Below, in pieces: positions 13,701 through 21,158 of a stretch of 64,000 nt of DNA (positions are counted from its first letter, which is position 1; each line of letters opens with the position of its first letter). Position numbers and translations under genes: made by a program. The notes beneath the pieces were generated by a model that made no database searches, was not told the DNA's origin, and was given only the letters and a program-made list of their open reading frames with translations. The stretch is from positions 1 through 64,000 of the forward strand of contig NZ_FONA01000007.1 in NCBI RefSeq assembly GCF_900112795.1, written 5' to 3'. The stretch is from Thermophagus xiamenensis (GTDB lineage: Bacteria; Bacteroidota; Bacteroidia; Bacteroidales; Marinilabiliaceae).

Positions 13701-16700
13701 TTGTCAAATGTATTAGAGGTCTGATCAGGTCTTGTTTCTGGCCCGGAGACGATGGAATAAACATAATTACCATCTCCTCCTGAAGCTGTAATGCTAATGC
13801 TTCCATCATTACCCGCCAAACAAGAAACAGGGGATGTTGAAGTATTGGAAATAGTCAGTTGAGAAGGTTGAGTAATTTCGACGGGGCTAGCCAACGAAGC
13901 GGTACACCCATTTCCATCCCTAACCGTTACACTATAGGAACCGGCAACAAGTCCGGAAAAGATTTTGTCAGAATCAAACGCCCCTCCATTTAAAGAATAT
14001 TCGAAAGTACCACTTCCACCGGAAGCCACCACCTCAAACTGACCGGTAGCATTTCCATAGCAATCAACATCAATATGAGATCCCGGCACTTCAGATATGG
14101 TTAACTCCGAAGGCTCGGAAAGTACAATGGCCGAAGCTAACTGATACTCACATCTGGGATAATGAGCGTCCCGAACATAAACATTATAAGAGCCGGCCGT
14201 CAATGCGGAAAAAGTTCGTTGACTTCCACCCGGAGCATCCGGACTTAACCAGTTAACCCGATCAATAGAAAATTGATATTCGGCCGAAGGATCCCCACCG
14301 GTAGCTTCAACCACGAACTGTCCGCTGGCAGCCCCGTGGCAGTCAACATGTGTCCGGCTGATCTCCGTCAAAGAGATAGCAGGTACGGTTTCAATTTCTA
14401 TGGTTTCCTCTATCCAACATCCATTGGCATCGGTAACCCGAACAGTGTAGAAGCCCGCCGGCATTTTTTCAATAATGGTCCCATCACCCGAAGGCGTAAC
14501 GGTACTTCCGCTGGCATCTGTCCATTGCACATCATAACCAGAAGGATAAGTTACTAAATCGGCAAAGGCCGTCCCATCGGAGATAGTCACCCATGCCTCA
14601 CCTTCACAATCTACCCCGGCAGTGCAACCAGCACATCCAGTGGGTGAACTACCAGTAACAACGGAGAGTCCGGAAGCGGGCTCAGAAATGTTCACTTCCA
14701 CAGGTACCGGAAGCGTACAACCGATGGCATCTTCTACTTGAACATAATAAACGTGAGCTCCCAGCCCTGTAAATATTCCCGAATTATTATCATCGACGAG
14801 CGTAGAAAGAGAAGCATTCTGGTAAAGGAAGAACCTATAGGGACCACTACCACCCGAAGCGGTGACAACAATTTCGCCATTGGTGTCGCCAGTACAGGAT
14901 ACATTTTGTTTGGTGAAAGAGGCGGTAACATTATTTTCCCGCACCTCGACAGTTCCATTCATCCACTGAGAACAACCAGAAGGTGAAGGCCATATGGCAA
15001 GCACGGTGTAGTCACCGGGTACTGTCACCGGTGGAAAAGTAATAGCACCGGCACTGGCATTACCTGGAATGGTTTCAACAGGTGAAGAGACATCACCATT
15101 GCGGATCAGAAGATAATCTACTCCATCCTGAGAATCATCCACCCCAATCACCACATTATCACCCGGACAAAAGTGGCCGGGATAAGCAGATGTGGAACTA
15201 TTGGGAGTAATATTATAAACCGCAGGAGTTTCTTTCACCGTAAATATTTTGGTACGTTCCGAGTTACACCCTGTGGCGGGATCGGTATACACATATTGGA
15301 TAGGATGATCTCCGGGGATGACGGAAGAAGGATCAAACTCAGCCACACCATCGTCGGAAGTAAGATTATTAATGCCTGCACCAAAGAAATTACCAAGGCC
15401 GGTCAATCCACCACTCACAAAACTGCCTTCCAACGTTACCGGGGCATCGGACTGACAATATTCCACCGGATCTGTCATTCCGGCAAAGGTTACACCAGGC
15501 GTCTCATGCACCGTAACAACCTTTGACACTGATGTTACACAACCGGTATTGGCAGTATTGTCAAAGGTATAAGTAATGGTATAGGTACCATATCCGACCT
15601 GTACAGGGTCAAAATAGAGAGGGTCACCGGATGTACCTGTGTATGTGTAAGATGTCACATGGGTGGTATCAGCACCATCATTAAAATAGAGAGGTGAGCG
15701 GCCAACGGCATTGAGCGTAGCAGAAAAGGTATAAACAGCACCGGCAATACCTCCATTATTGGGCTCTATTAAAAAGGGTCCGGCATCATTGTCGCAATAC
15801 TCGTCACTCAATCCGGAAATATCAAGAGTCGGTACAGGAATTACATTGACATCAATGGAATAAGAATCAGAACATGAACCCGTATTGATAGTATAAGTAA
15901 TAGTATAAGTTTTGCCCGGTACCACATCCGGATGAGAGGGATTAAAATAATACCCGGACACGCCAAGTCCGGAAGAAGTATTAATGGTAAAAATACCCCC
16001 CGGCTGACTGGGTATTAGTTGAACAGGACTTTGAGTTTCACAAAACTGGGTAGATGGAGCATCAATGGTAAAGGTAGCATCAACCACATCAGCAACAGTT
16101 ACCTCTTGTTCAATCACATTATCACATACCCCATCATTATAGGTAAATCGGAAGAGATAGTCACCCGGTCCCAGTCCTTCGGTTGATGGATCGAAAGAAA
16201 AAGGATTAGAACTTGAATTGCTGGAATGAGTATATAGTAATGACGGGCTGGCAGGATTATTATTGTTAAATATTTCCAAAGTACCGCTTACTCCGGTTGA
16301 GGGAACTTCATCACCATACACATTAATAGGACCATCGGAAGCACAATAAAGAGCATTTAATCCCGGGAACTCAAGGGTAGTACCAATTTGAATCGAATGG
16401 GTAACCACCCCTGTACACGTGGTAGAGGGATCGGTATAAGTATAGGTAATGGTATGATTACCATTTCCAGCAACCGAAGGGTCAAACTGAGCTGTTCCCG
16501 CACCGGTATTAGTCACACCAGGACCTGAAAAAGATCCATCGCCAATAGGGAGACCAGTATCATCAAAAATACCGCGCAAATCAATAGGGTCATTCGATTG
16601 GCAGAAGAGCAGGTCTCCCGCAGGGAAAGCTTTCCATGAATAGGTGGCAGCAGCACTAGAACGGTATTCAAAATCAATCTCATCGGCAAGGTCTGGATGT

Positions 16701-19240
16701 AAATCGACCGTAAGCATGTCTTCACCGATGCAACCTGTATTAGGATCAGTGTAATGGTAAACCAAATCAAAGGTACCACCTCCTGTTAAATCAATGGCAT
16801 TATCCACTTCTAATGTTGCAGTACCATCACCATTGTCACGGAACCAAGACCTGGTACCACCTACTATTTCCCAGGAGCCATTACTGTTTTGAGGGATACT
16901 ATTCAAAGTAGTGGAACCATCACCATAACAATAATCTGTTTGATTTATATGGATATTAACATTTGGTTCGGGGTTAACATCCAGAGGTTTGGTAATACTA
17001 TTCTCACACCCGGTGGTGGTATTGGTAAAAGTATAGGTAACATCATGTCGACCGACACCGGCCGTGATAGGATCGAAGAAATTACCGGTCACCCCGGTTC
17101 CGGTAAAGTTACCACCGGTATTGGGAGAAGCCGGAATCAACTCGACAGTACCGCCGTTTATACAAATGTCGTAATCCCCACCATCAGGTTCAAAATCAAT
17201 CGTTGGGAGCGGATTAACAACAACTTCGATTTCTTTGGTGGCAACACAACCATATTCATTTTCAACAGTAACAGAATAAGTTCTGGTTTCATTAGGATTA
17301 AAAGATACCGACTTAGTGGTTCCCAAAGAGTTACTCCAAACATAATCAAATGGTCCGGAGGTATTGGAAACATTAACATCCAAAGTAACCTCACTTCCGA
17401 CACATACACTGGTAGTTGAATTCCCCGAAACAGTAGAAACAGGATTGGGACTTGCATCAAAAGTAAAGACGGGATTGGGACGAACATAAAACTGAACCCG
17501 GCCCACATCCATTACCGGGTCACATCCCGAAGCATCGGTCAGGTTGGTCAATGTGTATGTAACATCGGTTGAAGGATCAACAGAAATCGTATAGGTATTG
17601 GAATAAAGGTCATTTACTACAATTGGGGGATCTCCCGCATTATTGGTAATCTCAAAAGAGAAAGGTTGAGTACCTGTTAGTGTAACATTAATATTGAAAT
17701 CCACAGAAGCTCCTTCACAACGGCTATTGGGTGTAGAAGTAGTGATAACAGCCGAAGGTGGAGTAGCCTCCTCAATGGTTGGTCTGCCGTTCATTATTAT
17801 TGAACAGCCTGCGGTAGTTGAAGCTACCACCCGGTAGGTTCCTTCGGTTACATTAACCCAGGTTAAAGGCCCACCATCGCCAGTTACCGGAGACCCCACA
17901 TCCGTATACCCGGAGCCAAGATCTCTCTGAAGCTGATATTGAATACCGGATTCAGAACCATCAAGAGTAAGTTCTACACCGGTAGGTACCGTTCCGGCAC
18001 AATAAGAAAATTTATTGGCAGAAAGCTCAAAAAAAGCTGGCAGAGCCTGAATTTCCAAAGAACCGGGGATGGTAACAACACAATCATGCCGTTCGGCTTC
18101 TATAGTGTAAGTCCCGGGCGTGGTTAAATTACCAAAAGTGATGGTGCCATTGTTTCCATTCCTATAAGCACCTGTTCGCACCCCATTACGCAATAAATAA
18201 TATTGCACATCGGAACCTTCGGTATTATCAATAGTCAGATCAGAACCCGGACAGGCAGGACTGGACGAACTAATAGTTGGTGTCGTTGCCGGCGGTGTAC
18301 TAATGTAAAACGAACCGCCCATCTTCTCTTCGCCATGACATCCCAATGCAACAACATAATACTCGCCGGGACCTTCATTTATTCCCGTAAAGATATGATC
18401 ACCGCCGTCACCGGTCCATCGGGTACCCGAAACTTCAGAGGTGGTGCTGCCATCATTGTATACAATGTAATATTCCACACCGCTGTCAGAATTAAATAAA
18501 GTAATATCATTAAGCGATGCCGGATCACATACACTGGTCCCTGTAACTGTTTTGGACGAAGGATCGGGTAAAACCGTAAAAGATATGGGGCTCGGCAAAT
18601 CAGCCGGATCCATGGCACAACCACCACCATTAGCCTCAACGGAGGTAATTTCAATCGTGGCATCAGAATCAAGGGTGTAAGTGACCGTATTCGGACTTCC
18701 GGAAACGGCATTCACAGTATATGTAATTGTTGAGGTTCCATCCTCCAATTGGACTTCCCAGTCACCGGTAGCTCCGGAAAGAGTAAAATTAATATCTACC
18801 TGCTCTCCCTCACAAATGGTAGAAGGGTCGGGCGTTGAAAGCGTCACTGCAGGAGCAGTCCCTGACACAAAGTAGGTAATAGAATTGCTTTTAGGAGTAT
18901 TATTATATTGTATGGTATATGAAGTGTAAAAAGAGTCAAAACCCGTAAAGATATCATCTTCATTAGTACTGGTAGAACCATCATCAATGGTTATTGTAGA
19001 TTGGCCACCATCCGGCACCGTAGAAGTTACAACAAAAGTTCCACCTGACCGCACGCCCCCTCCCCCGGGTAATCCCATGGCATCCAATACCTCTTTACCG
19101 GTAAGATACCCTTTGGCACAAACGGTGTTTTGCCCGGAAGTCATATGAACAGAAAAAACAGCAAGGCCTAGAAAGAGTAATACTCTCTTAAAAAACAAAA
19201 ATGGAATTTGTTTAATATTTTTTGGTAAACCTTTCCTCAT
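1442..19240 (-). CDS. Giant SprB-like repeat adhesin with type IX secretion type-B C-terminal domain
   Basis: This is a 5932-residue secreted surface protein. The order is: signal peptide (1-36, ending MTSGQ); a stretch of Ig/PKD-like modules (about 40-1437), several with the GxFxGxGVT and ITYTYTD pattern; about 25 SprB-type repeats of about 88 residues (about 1437-3644), each with a CxG...GxIxV...GG core and an AGTYxVxVxDxNGC end; five Cys-paired Ig or PKD-like modules (about 3644-4093); 19 repeats of about 83 residues (about 4093-5666); two PKD domains with WDFGDGN; and a final gliding-associated C-terminal domain (about 5832-5932) with FPNAFKP, IFNRWGQLIFES, WNG and VYVWKV. By family knowledge the last domain directs type IX export and anchoring. 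The likely role is surface adhesion or gliding. Ligand and motility are not shown. The ATG at 19240 is well supported by the signal peptide. Confidence 0.9.
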   Translation of the reverse strand: MRKGLPKNIKQIPFLFFKRVLLFLGLAVFSVHMTSGQNTVCAKGYLTGKEVLDAMGLPGGGGVRSGGTFVVTSTVPDGGQSTITIDDGSTSTNEDDIFTGFDSFYTSYTIQYNNTPKSNSITYFVSGTAPAVTLSTPDPSTICEGEQVDINFTLSGATGDWEVQLEDGTSTITYTVNAVSGSPNTVTYTLDSDATIEITSVEANGGGCAMDPADLPSPISFTVLPDPSSKTVTGTSVCDPASLNDITLFNSDSGVEYYIVYNDGSTTSEVSGTRWTGDGGDHIFTGINEGPGEYYVVALGCHGEEKMGGSFYISTPPATTPTISSSSPACPGSDLTIDNTEGSDVQYYLLRNGVRTGAYRNGNNGTITFGNLTTPGTYTIEAERHDCVVTIPGSLEIQALPAFFELSANKFSYCAGTVPTGVELTLDGSESGIQYQLQRDLGSGYTDVGSPVTGDGGPLTWVNVTEGTYRVVASTTAGCSIIMNGRPTIEEATPPSAVITTSTPNSRCEGASVDFNINVTLTGTQPFSFEITNNAGDPPIVVNDLYSNTYTISVDPSTDVTYTLTNLTDASGCDPVMDVGRVQFYVRPNPVFTFDASPNPVSTVSGNSTTSVCVGSEVTLDVNVSNTSGPFDYVWSNSLGTTKSVSFNPNETRTYSVTVENEYGCVATKEIEVVVNPLPTIDFEPDGGDYDICINGGTVELIPASPNTGGNFTGTGVTGNFFDPITAGVGRHDVTYTFTNTTTGCENSITKPLDVNPEPNVNIHINQTDYCYGDGSTTLNSIPQNSNGSWEIVGGTRSWFRDNGDGTATLEVDNAIDLTGGGTFDLVYHYTDPNTGCIGEDMLTVDLHPDLADEIDFEYRSSAAATYSWKAFPAGDLLFCQSNDPIDLRGIFDDTGLPIGDGSFSGPGVTNTGAGTAQFDPSVAGNGNHTITYTYTDPSTTCTGVVTHSIQIGTTLEFPGLNALYCASDGPINVYGDEVPSTGVSGTLEIFNNNNPASPSLLYTHSSNSSSNPFSFDPSTEGLGPGDYLFRFTYNDGVCDNVIEQEVTVADVVDATFTIDAPSTQFCETQSPVQLIPSQPGGIFTINTSSGLGVSGYYFNPSHPDVVPGKTYTITYTINTGSCSDSYSIDVNVIPVPTLDISGLSDEYCDNDAGPFLIEPNNGGIAGAVYTFSATLNAVGRSPLYFNDGADTTHVTSYTYTGTSGDPLYFDPVQVGYGTYTITYTFDNTANTGCVTSVSKVVTVHETPGVTFAGMTDPVEYCQSDAPVTLEGSFVSGGLTGLGNFFGAGINNLTSDDGVAEFDPSSVIPGDHPIQYVYTDPATGCNSERTKIFTVKETPAVYNITPNSSTSAYPGHFCPGDNVVIGVDDSQDGVDYLLIRNGDVSSPVETIPGNASAGAITFPPVTVPGDYTVLAIWPSPSGCSQWMNGTVEVRENNVTASFTKQNVSCTGDTNGEIVVTASGGSGPYRFFLYQNASLSTLVDDNNSGIFTGLGAHVYYVQVEDAIGCTLPVPVEVNISEPASGLSVVTGSSPTGCAGCTAGVDCEGEAWVTISDGTAFADLVTYPSGYDVQWTDASGSTVTPSGDGTIIEKMPAGFYTVRVTDANGCWIEETIEIETVPAISLTEISRTHVDCHGAASGQFVVEATGGDPSAEYQFSIDRVNWLSPDAPGGSQRTFSALTAGSYNVYVRDAHYPRCEYQLASAIVLSEPSELTISEVPGSHIDVDCYGNATGQFEVVASGGSGTFEYSLNGGAFDSDKIFSGLVAGSYSVTVRDGNGCTASLASPVEITQPSQLTISNTSTSPVSCLAGNDGSISITASGGDGNYVYSIVSGPETRPDQTSNTFDNLPAGTYEVRVTDGSGCVAMYSGIVVTEPASALSLSGTVIQNVLCRGGNSGSLAVTASGGSGNYEFSIDGGTTWVTNHTNDYTFDNLVAGTYTIDVRDINGCTANTSVTITQPATAFSLSAIVDNHVTCFDGNDAEITATASGGLSSSGVNYVLYKDVAGSWVAQASHSNITGAPYTFTSLSAGDYRIEAWDNSGSLNSDYCFDFVEVTVNQPTAEIEINPINIHHVTTTGGSDGSIEIEITGGSGSFVSIVWSGIEEGTGNPVTGLANNVYVQPNLVAGTYSVEVTDDLGCTVVSDPIVVTDPDSPLGLSISTSAPGPCFGATNGTINLTAVGGVTPYASITLSRAGVLIPPAASGADNATFNNLGEGTYLAEVVDNVGTSYTETIIFDLPDQLDLNFSIIHDATCVGAADGTITFSVSGGTPDASVSPNTYDYFIIPPGGGVISGTVNAGSAETVASLTAGTGYRLMVIDDLGCNVETSFDIDEPDPITFDIDSKNLSCFGSDDGEITVTNVTGGWGSNYSYAWEVFNGSGWDPYPSSGPATTPTVNNLPVGTYRVTVTGNLYGCTATSSEIVITQPEELELILSGQKDITTCYGDNSGEVTLRVEGGTGPYDLTGSATYLNWSGSGTFVVSGLSAGVNSFNVQDANGCTASASATINEPGQLVVDNIAAQIECESDGSGGELEIEVSGGLQNATSEYAYRIELINQDTGNSLVWMRTSSAQPYVINDITGIPAGNYDLIISDANSSDPSACSYSDVVSLSYIDIQAVVTDVSCSGAADGAIDITIEGGSGNYAYQWIKDGGPGVYAITQDLSGLTSGNYTLTLTDLDRGGCSLVRNYQVNNGKVLYLDASVVQVSCNGGANGAIIVDDVVGAVPPVTYYLDGVADVDNDGQWTGLTAGTYMVTAIDADGCEVTESFYVAQPLGIDFTLSTSLDCSSDYSRSITLSGLTGGTAPYTFSWSGPGGFTQVSDTEITDITVGGTYSVTVTDHRNCSITKSITLYGKPVLSADVSAVQCNGGSNGIIDLTVTGGSDNFSYSWDDPATSTSQDLSGLAAGTYHVVVTDLSQICSVSGNPYSTTLEVEVSEPDPFVIDSYISHIDCGGGTPDGEINITSITGGSGSYTLTWDASPYITQGAWHQTGLPGGEYTVVISDADGCSVTRSFTVNEPDPLDFALDVDPSNCLQENSISIVSPTGGTGSYEFIWAGPGVDTSSPTITTQTNLPGGEYTVTMVDVGNAHNCNISKSVTLSKPLAVTYSVESETCPGANNGSVDITVSGGVAPYSYSWSTVDGSGLSVSEEDQSGLSAGTYQVIVTDSNPDGPCTFTISDITVNVANTISVGSNITHVRCFGAATGAISVNVTGGSGTYHYLWSGPDGFSSNDANITGLKAGSYTLVVSDVIAGTSCSVTRTFVVEEPTSAIEVTDVTVGGVDCRGNATGSIDITVAGGTAPYSFQWTGPASIPDPTLEDLSNVRSGVYNVVITDANGCVLDYAATYGSTINIPQPAEALEVVLVNVDDVTSTGGNDGAIEVDVTGGTGSYTILWFDDLGSPVPGTDGLEVVENLTAGTYRVYVEDENGCSDEILNIVVSEPNAVLDLKISKRSIGVCSGSANGQIKVDMTGGTLPYQSITLYNGAGTVAQVTNQNNAVFDNLPAGDYEVSGIDAKGVEVRKAVTLLEPTALQLNAAVTQHVECYSDATGIIEVSVDGGVAKEIGGNYYVTLSGGPSGTAANYSPLSGEVFTFSNLPAGTYTVRLIDDSNVNEVNYDNDSFADGYGDGTFNINTDCYIEQQLVVEQPEAQLVLSTMTGSEELCEGELPWLQIVTSNWDPAASPLEVQLSDGETYLVNSSPFQFQPNNIPSVGITQYTITGFVQQGTTCNKGTASGTATVEVHPLPTATIFGDGELCLGESRDLGIELTGTAPWNVTISDGTNTWNETYTTTLNFFTVSPVENSSYQVLSVSDAYCSNTGTGTANITVHELPTVTLTGNAEICEGESTDLTFDFTAGTGPWTVTFTENGVSRTVGPITTSLYTLSVTPVVTTDYELVSVQDANGCSQPASGLVRVTVREYPDQPTAIVGDDIVCQGSTHAYSVDPVPNATSYVWSLPTGATIISGDGTREIEVQFSTTAQTGNISVYAENSCGAGPNITLQINVDELPQSIGPISGPEDLCQGTTGISYSVTPVTDASTYNWTVPTGFTIVSGQGTAKIIVDLDPALNSTVGDITVTPENYCGVSSSTSTLEVEVHPLPQADAGTDQQLCGNSTTMNAADPSVIDPNWQGTWELVSGYADIVSPHDPNTVVNNISRGDVVLRWTVTNMATGGNGCSISDEVTLRNNTITVIADAEQTLTCDASSNLYGTPIPAYDNTSGRWSVESGSGVFDDATSASTTVYDLAPGSNILRWTITQNGCENYAEIEIINDEPDQAVIYAEDLIDVCGTDTMLLANEPVEGGGVWSVEKGRATITPIGGNSFEVRITNLARGENVIRWTITKNGHCSTFDEVVIRNNQLDVDAGDDFTTCDNTVQLMATEPPTGAVGYWTALDAAAGSATFSDGTSYQAVVSGLVNGENRLRWTLYKNGCESSDEIVITSNTPTQASVGSQQRICKNDTILSGNDPAPYEVGRWSVVQGSGEFVDENDPKTRVKNVGLGTNIYRWTIYNGNCSTSADLIVVNQQVEAFAGRDTVSCSRFVYLKADPVPDGYSGLWTIVSGSGGAVFDGDASNPNVGVQLSKGENILRWNVVHNQSGCSSSDEVSILVNAVDNVDAGGDQIISDGSGQAIMQAELPDRATGEWSIISGGGDIVDPSDPNTLITNLVRGPNIFRWTVTIGNCSAYDEVQITNGDVIEAETGPDIYICSDETYMNANDPDNAIGKWTLGRFGSGKFENERDPKTRVYDIGPGENEFVWTISYGQGTSFSSDTIIVINNSPDEARAGLDDYTCSDTYTLLGNTPDPDMGTVSWTIVSGSGTLVTPDQPETQVVGLSQGENKFVYTIEKGSGVNVCYSTDTVTIINGTATQAYAGEDQTICTDSVKLEPNVPNHGTGEWRILEGAAEFEDNMARKIARGTNRFMWVVSTEYCSSYDTVTIVNNMPSIPNAGRDIAVCVDSVTLSGSLDVYHTGEWSLISGSGTIEDPTKPDTKVTNLGQGENKFRWTITNGNCSDFDDVIIRNDFKEAVIRYDASTPLCVDTTVLEANNPLPGVGTWGVIGGSGSAEFVDPEDPYTVVRNLQQGENLLTWTITNGECTDVDTVRIINNQPTTADAGDNMATCDNFIYLTANNPVVGTGSWTIRNGGGNFSSLSDPSARVDSLKFGANIFRWTIEHEGCKSFDDVQIDYNTIQATVGDDRTICSDSEILQGNNPSPGTGTWTVVGGTSQAYFDDINNPNTTVRDLRKGTNRLRWTINYKGCETYAEVSITNALPSTAYAGNTQRLCDDETVLDAIEPEIGTGRWEVVAGSATIAGSDINNPKATVTGLAKGDNVLRWVVENGICSTSDEVLIVNNLPSTPFAGSDIEVCEPNHDLRAATPEYGEGLWSIIEGGGNISDVTDPRASISNLVPGITRLKWTVSMGQCSVSDTLVIENNTPTQANAGPDVSDCKDWAQLDANPAVYGTGEWYIVSGTGTFQNPADEATIIEDLGFGENILMWEIWNGSKCFSRDTVKIFNKVPEQSDAGNDKTICENYTTLNGNTPPSPAIGTWTVVSGAGTFDDPNSPSSIVRDIGFGDNVFKWTISYDECETESTVTIRSNKTDAYAGEDVVVYDPEVLLNANNVGELDAHWEIVGGTGEFEDPTFFNTLVTGLSEGINTFRWIITVDECDSYDDVSVEYRPTPDAGFITDVDSGCWPLTVHFTNYSVGVQERNYHWDFGDGNSSGDQNPVHTFEYAGNFPVVLTVPGPDGTEGYYQKIIKVYDHPEAAFSVTPEQVYVPGDEVRFFDLSVGAVDYLWDFGDGNTSTEAHPVHEYAETGVYDVTLHVTNEYNCTDSITIEGAVTAIANGFIKFPNAFKPRPDGGSENRPNETNNIFKPVYRDVDTYHLQIFNRWGQLIFESRDIEEGWNGFYQGQLAPQAVYVWKVSGTFMNGKEFRETGTVLLVR
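2240..6965 (-). repeat. 19 tandem protein repeats of about 83 residues within the adhesin
   Basis: Each unit begins like DAGxDxTIC, continues LxANxPxxGTGxW, then SGSGTFxDPxxPxTxVxxL, GENxFRWTI, and ends NGxCSxxDxVxIxNN. I counted 19 by eye. Sixteen carry two cysteines, one near each end. Units 7 and 19 have only the second and unit 8 only the first. Similar NAGPDQTIC-type repeats occur in other Bacteroidota adhesins, so the family is not claimed as new. Confidence 0.85.
8310..14930 (-). repeat. About 25 SprB-type repeats within the adhesin
   Basis: Units of about 88 residues have a first cysteine in CxGxxxGxI, a central GGxxxYxYxW segment, an LxAGTYxVxVxD segment and a second cysteine in NGC, ending in a proline-containing linker such as ITQP or VSEP. 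I counted 25 by eye. Four units lack one cysteine, as two adjacent pairs near 12540-13060 and 8660-9180. Those two pairs also resemble each other, which points to an internal block duplication. Confidence 0.85.
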
Positions 19241-19800
19241 CCGCGTAAATATTTTGATCCCGGCAAACTGGGGTTAGTAATTAGTTAAGATCATTTATTA
19301 AACAACAGAGCATCCTTAACGATACCTCAAATCGGAAAAATAATTTATCAGAAATGGATCATCCACGGACCATAATAGGGTCTCAATAAATCTTTTTTTA
19401 ATTAATAGCCATATTCTTTAAAAAGGAAAAATTTAAAAACACTTTCAATCTTCTTTGCTATTGCATATATATTTCAACAATGCTTCTACGGCATGTACAC
19501 TATGCAAAATCATTGCAAAAAAGCATCAAAAGTTTTTACGTAGAAAGTATAAAAAGGTTGGGGAAAAAGAATGATAAGAAAAAAAGAAAAGTTATTTTAA
19601 CCACCAAAGGGATTATTTATCAGGCCCCAATATCATTAAATATGAATAAAATCTATCCAAGCCATAGGCCAAATATTAACTAACTATAAAAATGGCCGCG
19701 TTGGGGTTACTTGGCAACTTTAAAAGTCAAACTTAGAAAAGAGTTCCGCAAAAGAGACTATTACATTCAGAATATTATCAAACAAAAAAGGCCTTTTCAG
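19241..19800. other. AT-rich gap upstream of the giant adhesin
   Basis: 560 bases between the adhesin start and the aroA stop. It should hold the adhesin promoter, but I found no convincing TAnnTTTG element close to the adhesin start. CAAACTTA at 19728-19735 is a minus-strand match but is about 490 bases away. A lysine-rich plus-strand frame of 67 residues (19480-19683) has no recognisable features and I do not call it a gene. Confidence 0.5.
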
Positions 19801-21036
19801 CTAAGAAGAGATCAAGGAAAAACCTCCCTTTTTTAAATCTTCCCAATAACTTGGATACGATTTAGAAACTACTGAAGGATTTTGAATTTTCATCTTACCA
19901 ATTATTAAAGAAGCCGGAGCAAAAGCCATGGCCATTCGGTGATCCTGATAAGTTTGAATATGTGGCGGTTCTGTTATTTCTTCTTTCGCACCATTCCATA
20001 CTAGATTGTCAACATTATTGGTTGAAAAAACAAAGCCTAGTTTTCGTGCCTCCTTAATCATGGCATTAATTCGGTCTGTCTCCTTGATCTTCAACGTATG
20101 AAGACCCTTCAAGTGAAAAGGAACATCCAAACAGGCACAGGTCACAGCAAATGTTTGGGCCAGATCGGGTTGGTCGGTAAAATCATATTCAAACCGTTCC
20201 ACCGATTTACCTGACTTAGTGAGCTCTATACCACCGTCAATAAATTTATGATTAACCCCCAACGGCACAAAAAGGTCAGCCACTCTGGCGTCGCCCTGTA
20301 AACTGTTTTGTTTTAGTCCTTTTAAAATAATCTTTGTGCCAAGCTTACTCAAAGCTGCTATCTGGAACCAATAAGAAGCGGCACTCCAATCGGCTTCGAC
20401 CGTGACCTGTTCCGGAGGTATCATGGTTTGCTCAGGAACAGAAATAACGTTCGCATTCCATTCTGCCTTTACTCCATATTGTTCCAATAATTTAAGAGTA
20501 AGTAAAATGTAAGGTTTGGAAGTAATATCGCCAATAAGCTTCAAAATGATACCGTCTTTTACAACAGGAGCAATCATCAACAAAGCAGAGATATATTGAC
20601 TGCTGATATTGCCGGGTAATTCAATGGTTTTACCTTGCAATGCACTGCCAAAGATCCGAAGAGGGGGATATCCCTCCTTTTCCATATATTCAATTTTAGC
20701 ACCCAATTGTCGCAAAGCATCCACCAAAACGCCGATAGGTCTTTCTTTCATACGCTCACTTCCGGTAATCACCCATTCACCAACGATACGAGATAAAAAA
20801 GCCGTTAAAAAGCGCATAGTAGTTCCTGCGGCACCCACATTGAAAAAAGAAGCATTAGAATGGAGCGAAGTATAAAGAGCCCGCGTATCATCACTATCGG
20901 AAAGATTTTTAATTGGCCGGGCACTGTATGATATAGCATTAAGAATCAATAATCGATTACTAATGCTTTTGGATGAAGGCAATTCTATGGTTACTGTTTT
21001 CTTTTCTTTTGGGGGTATAATTACTAATGATTCCAT
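19801..21036 (-). CDS. aroA: 3-phosphoshikimate 1-carboxyvinyltransferase (EPSP synthase)
   Basis: The 411-residue cytoplasmic enzyme condenses shikimate 3-phosphate with phosphoenolpyruvate in the sixth step of the shikimate pathway. Visible family motifs in order are PSSKSISNRLLILNA (substrate lysine and serine near the N-terminus), NVGAAGTTMRFLTAFL, a serine-rich SSQYISALLM segment, DWSAASYW, DFTDQPDLAQTFAV (the catalytic Asp region), LKIKETDRINAM and YQDHRMAMAFAPASL. Length is slightly below the usual 425-430, with no gap in the core motifs. It follows aroB on the same strand with a spacing of about 122 bases, so the two are probably co-transcribed. The ATG at 21036 is the only good start. 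Confidence 0.95.
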   Translation of the reverse strand: MESLVIIPPKEKKTVTIELPSSKSISNRLLILNAISYSARPIKNLSDSDDTRALYTSLHSNASFFNVGAAGTTMRFLTAFLSRIVGEWVITGSERMKERPIGVLVDALRQLGAKIEYMEKEGYPPLRIFGSALQGKTIELPGNISSQYISALLMIAPVVKDGIILKLIGDITSKPYILLTLKLLEQYGVKAEWNANVISVPEQTMIPPEQVTVEADWSAASYWFQIAALSKLGTKIILKGLKQNSLQGDARVADLFVPLGVNHKFIDGGIELTKSGKSVERFEYDFTDQPDLAQTFAVTCACLDVPFHLKGLHTLKIKETDRINAMIKEARKLGFVFSTNNVDNLVWNGAKEEITEPPHIQTYQDHRMAMAFAPASLIIGKMKIQNPSVVSKSYPSYWEDLKKGGFSLISS

Positions 21037-21158
21037 CGTTTTTTAGTTTCGAGTATCAAGCCCTAATATTACAAACAGTTCTTATCATGTTAGTTATTGT
21101 AAGGATATTTCCATAATTTTCCTGGAAATCATCAACTATCCACAATCTATTCCACCAA

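Noticed and set aside
2240-14930. Regularly spaced similar DNA segments that could suggest a CRISPR-like array
   Set aside because: The period of about 250-265 bases matches protein repeats, the similarity is in codons, and there are no short identical repeats with unique spacers.
1442-19240. Many short frames on both strands inside the giant adhesin gene
   Set aside because: They lie in other frames of one long continuous coding frame with clear domains, so they are shadows.
19480-19683. Lysine-rich 67-residue frame on the plus strand
   Set aside because: No recognisable domain, AT-rich composition and no promoter; best explained by chance.
19770-19800. Terminator after aroA formed by AAAAGGCCTTTT
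   Set aside because: The stem is a short self-complementary run with no real loop, so it is not convincing.
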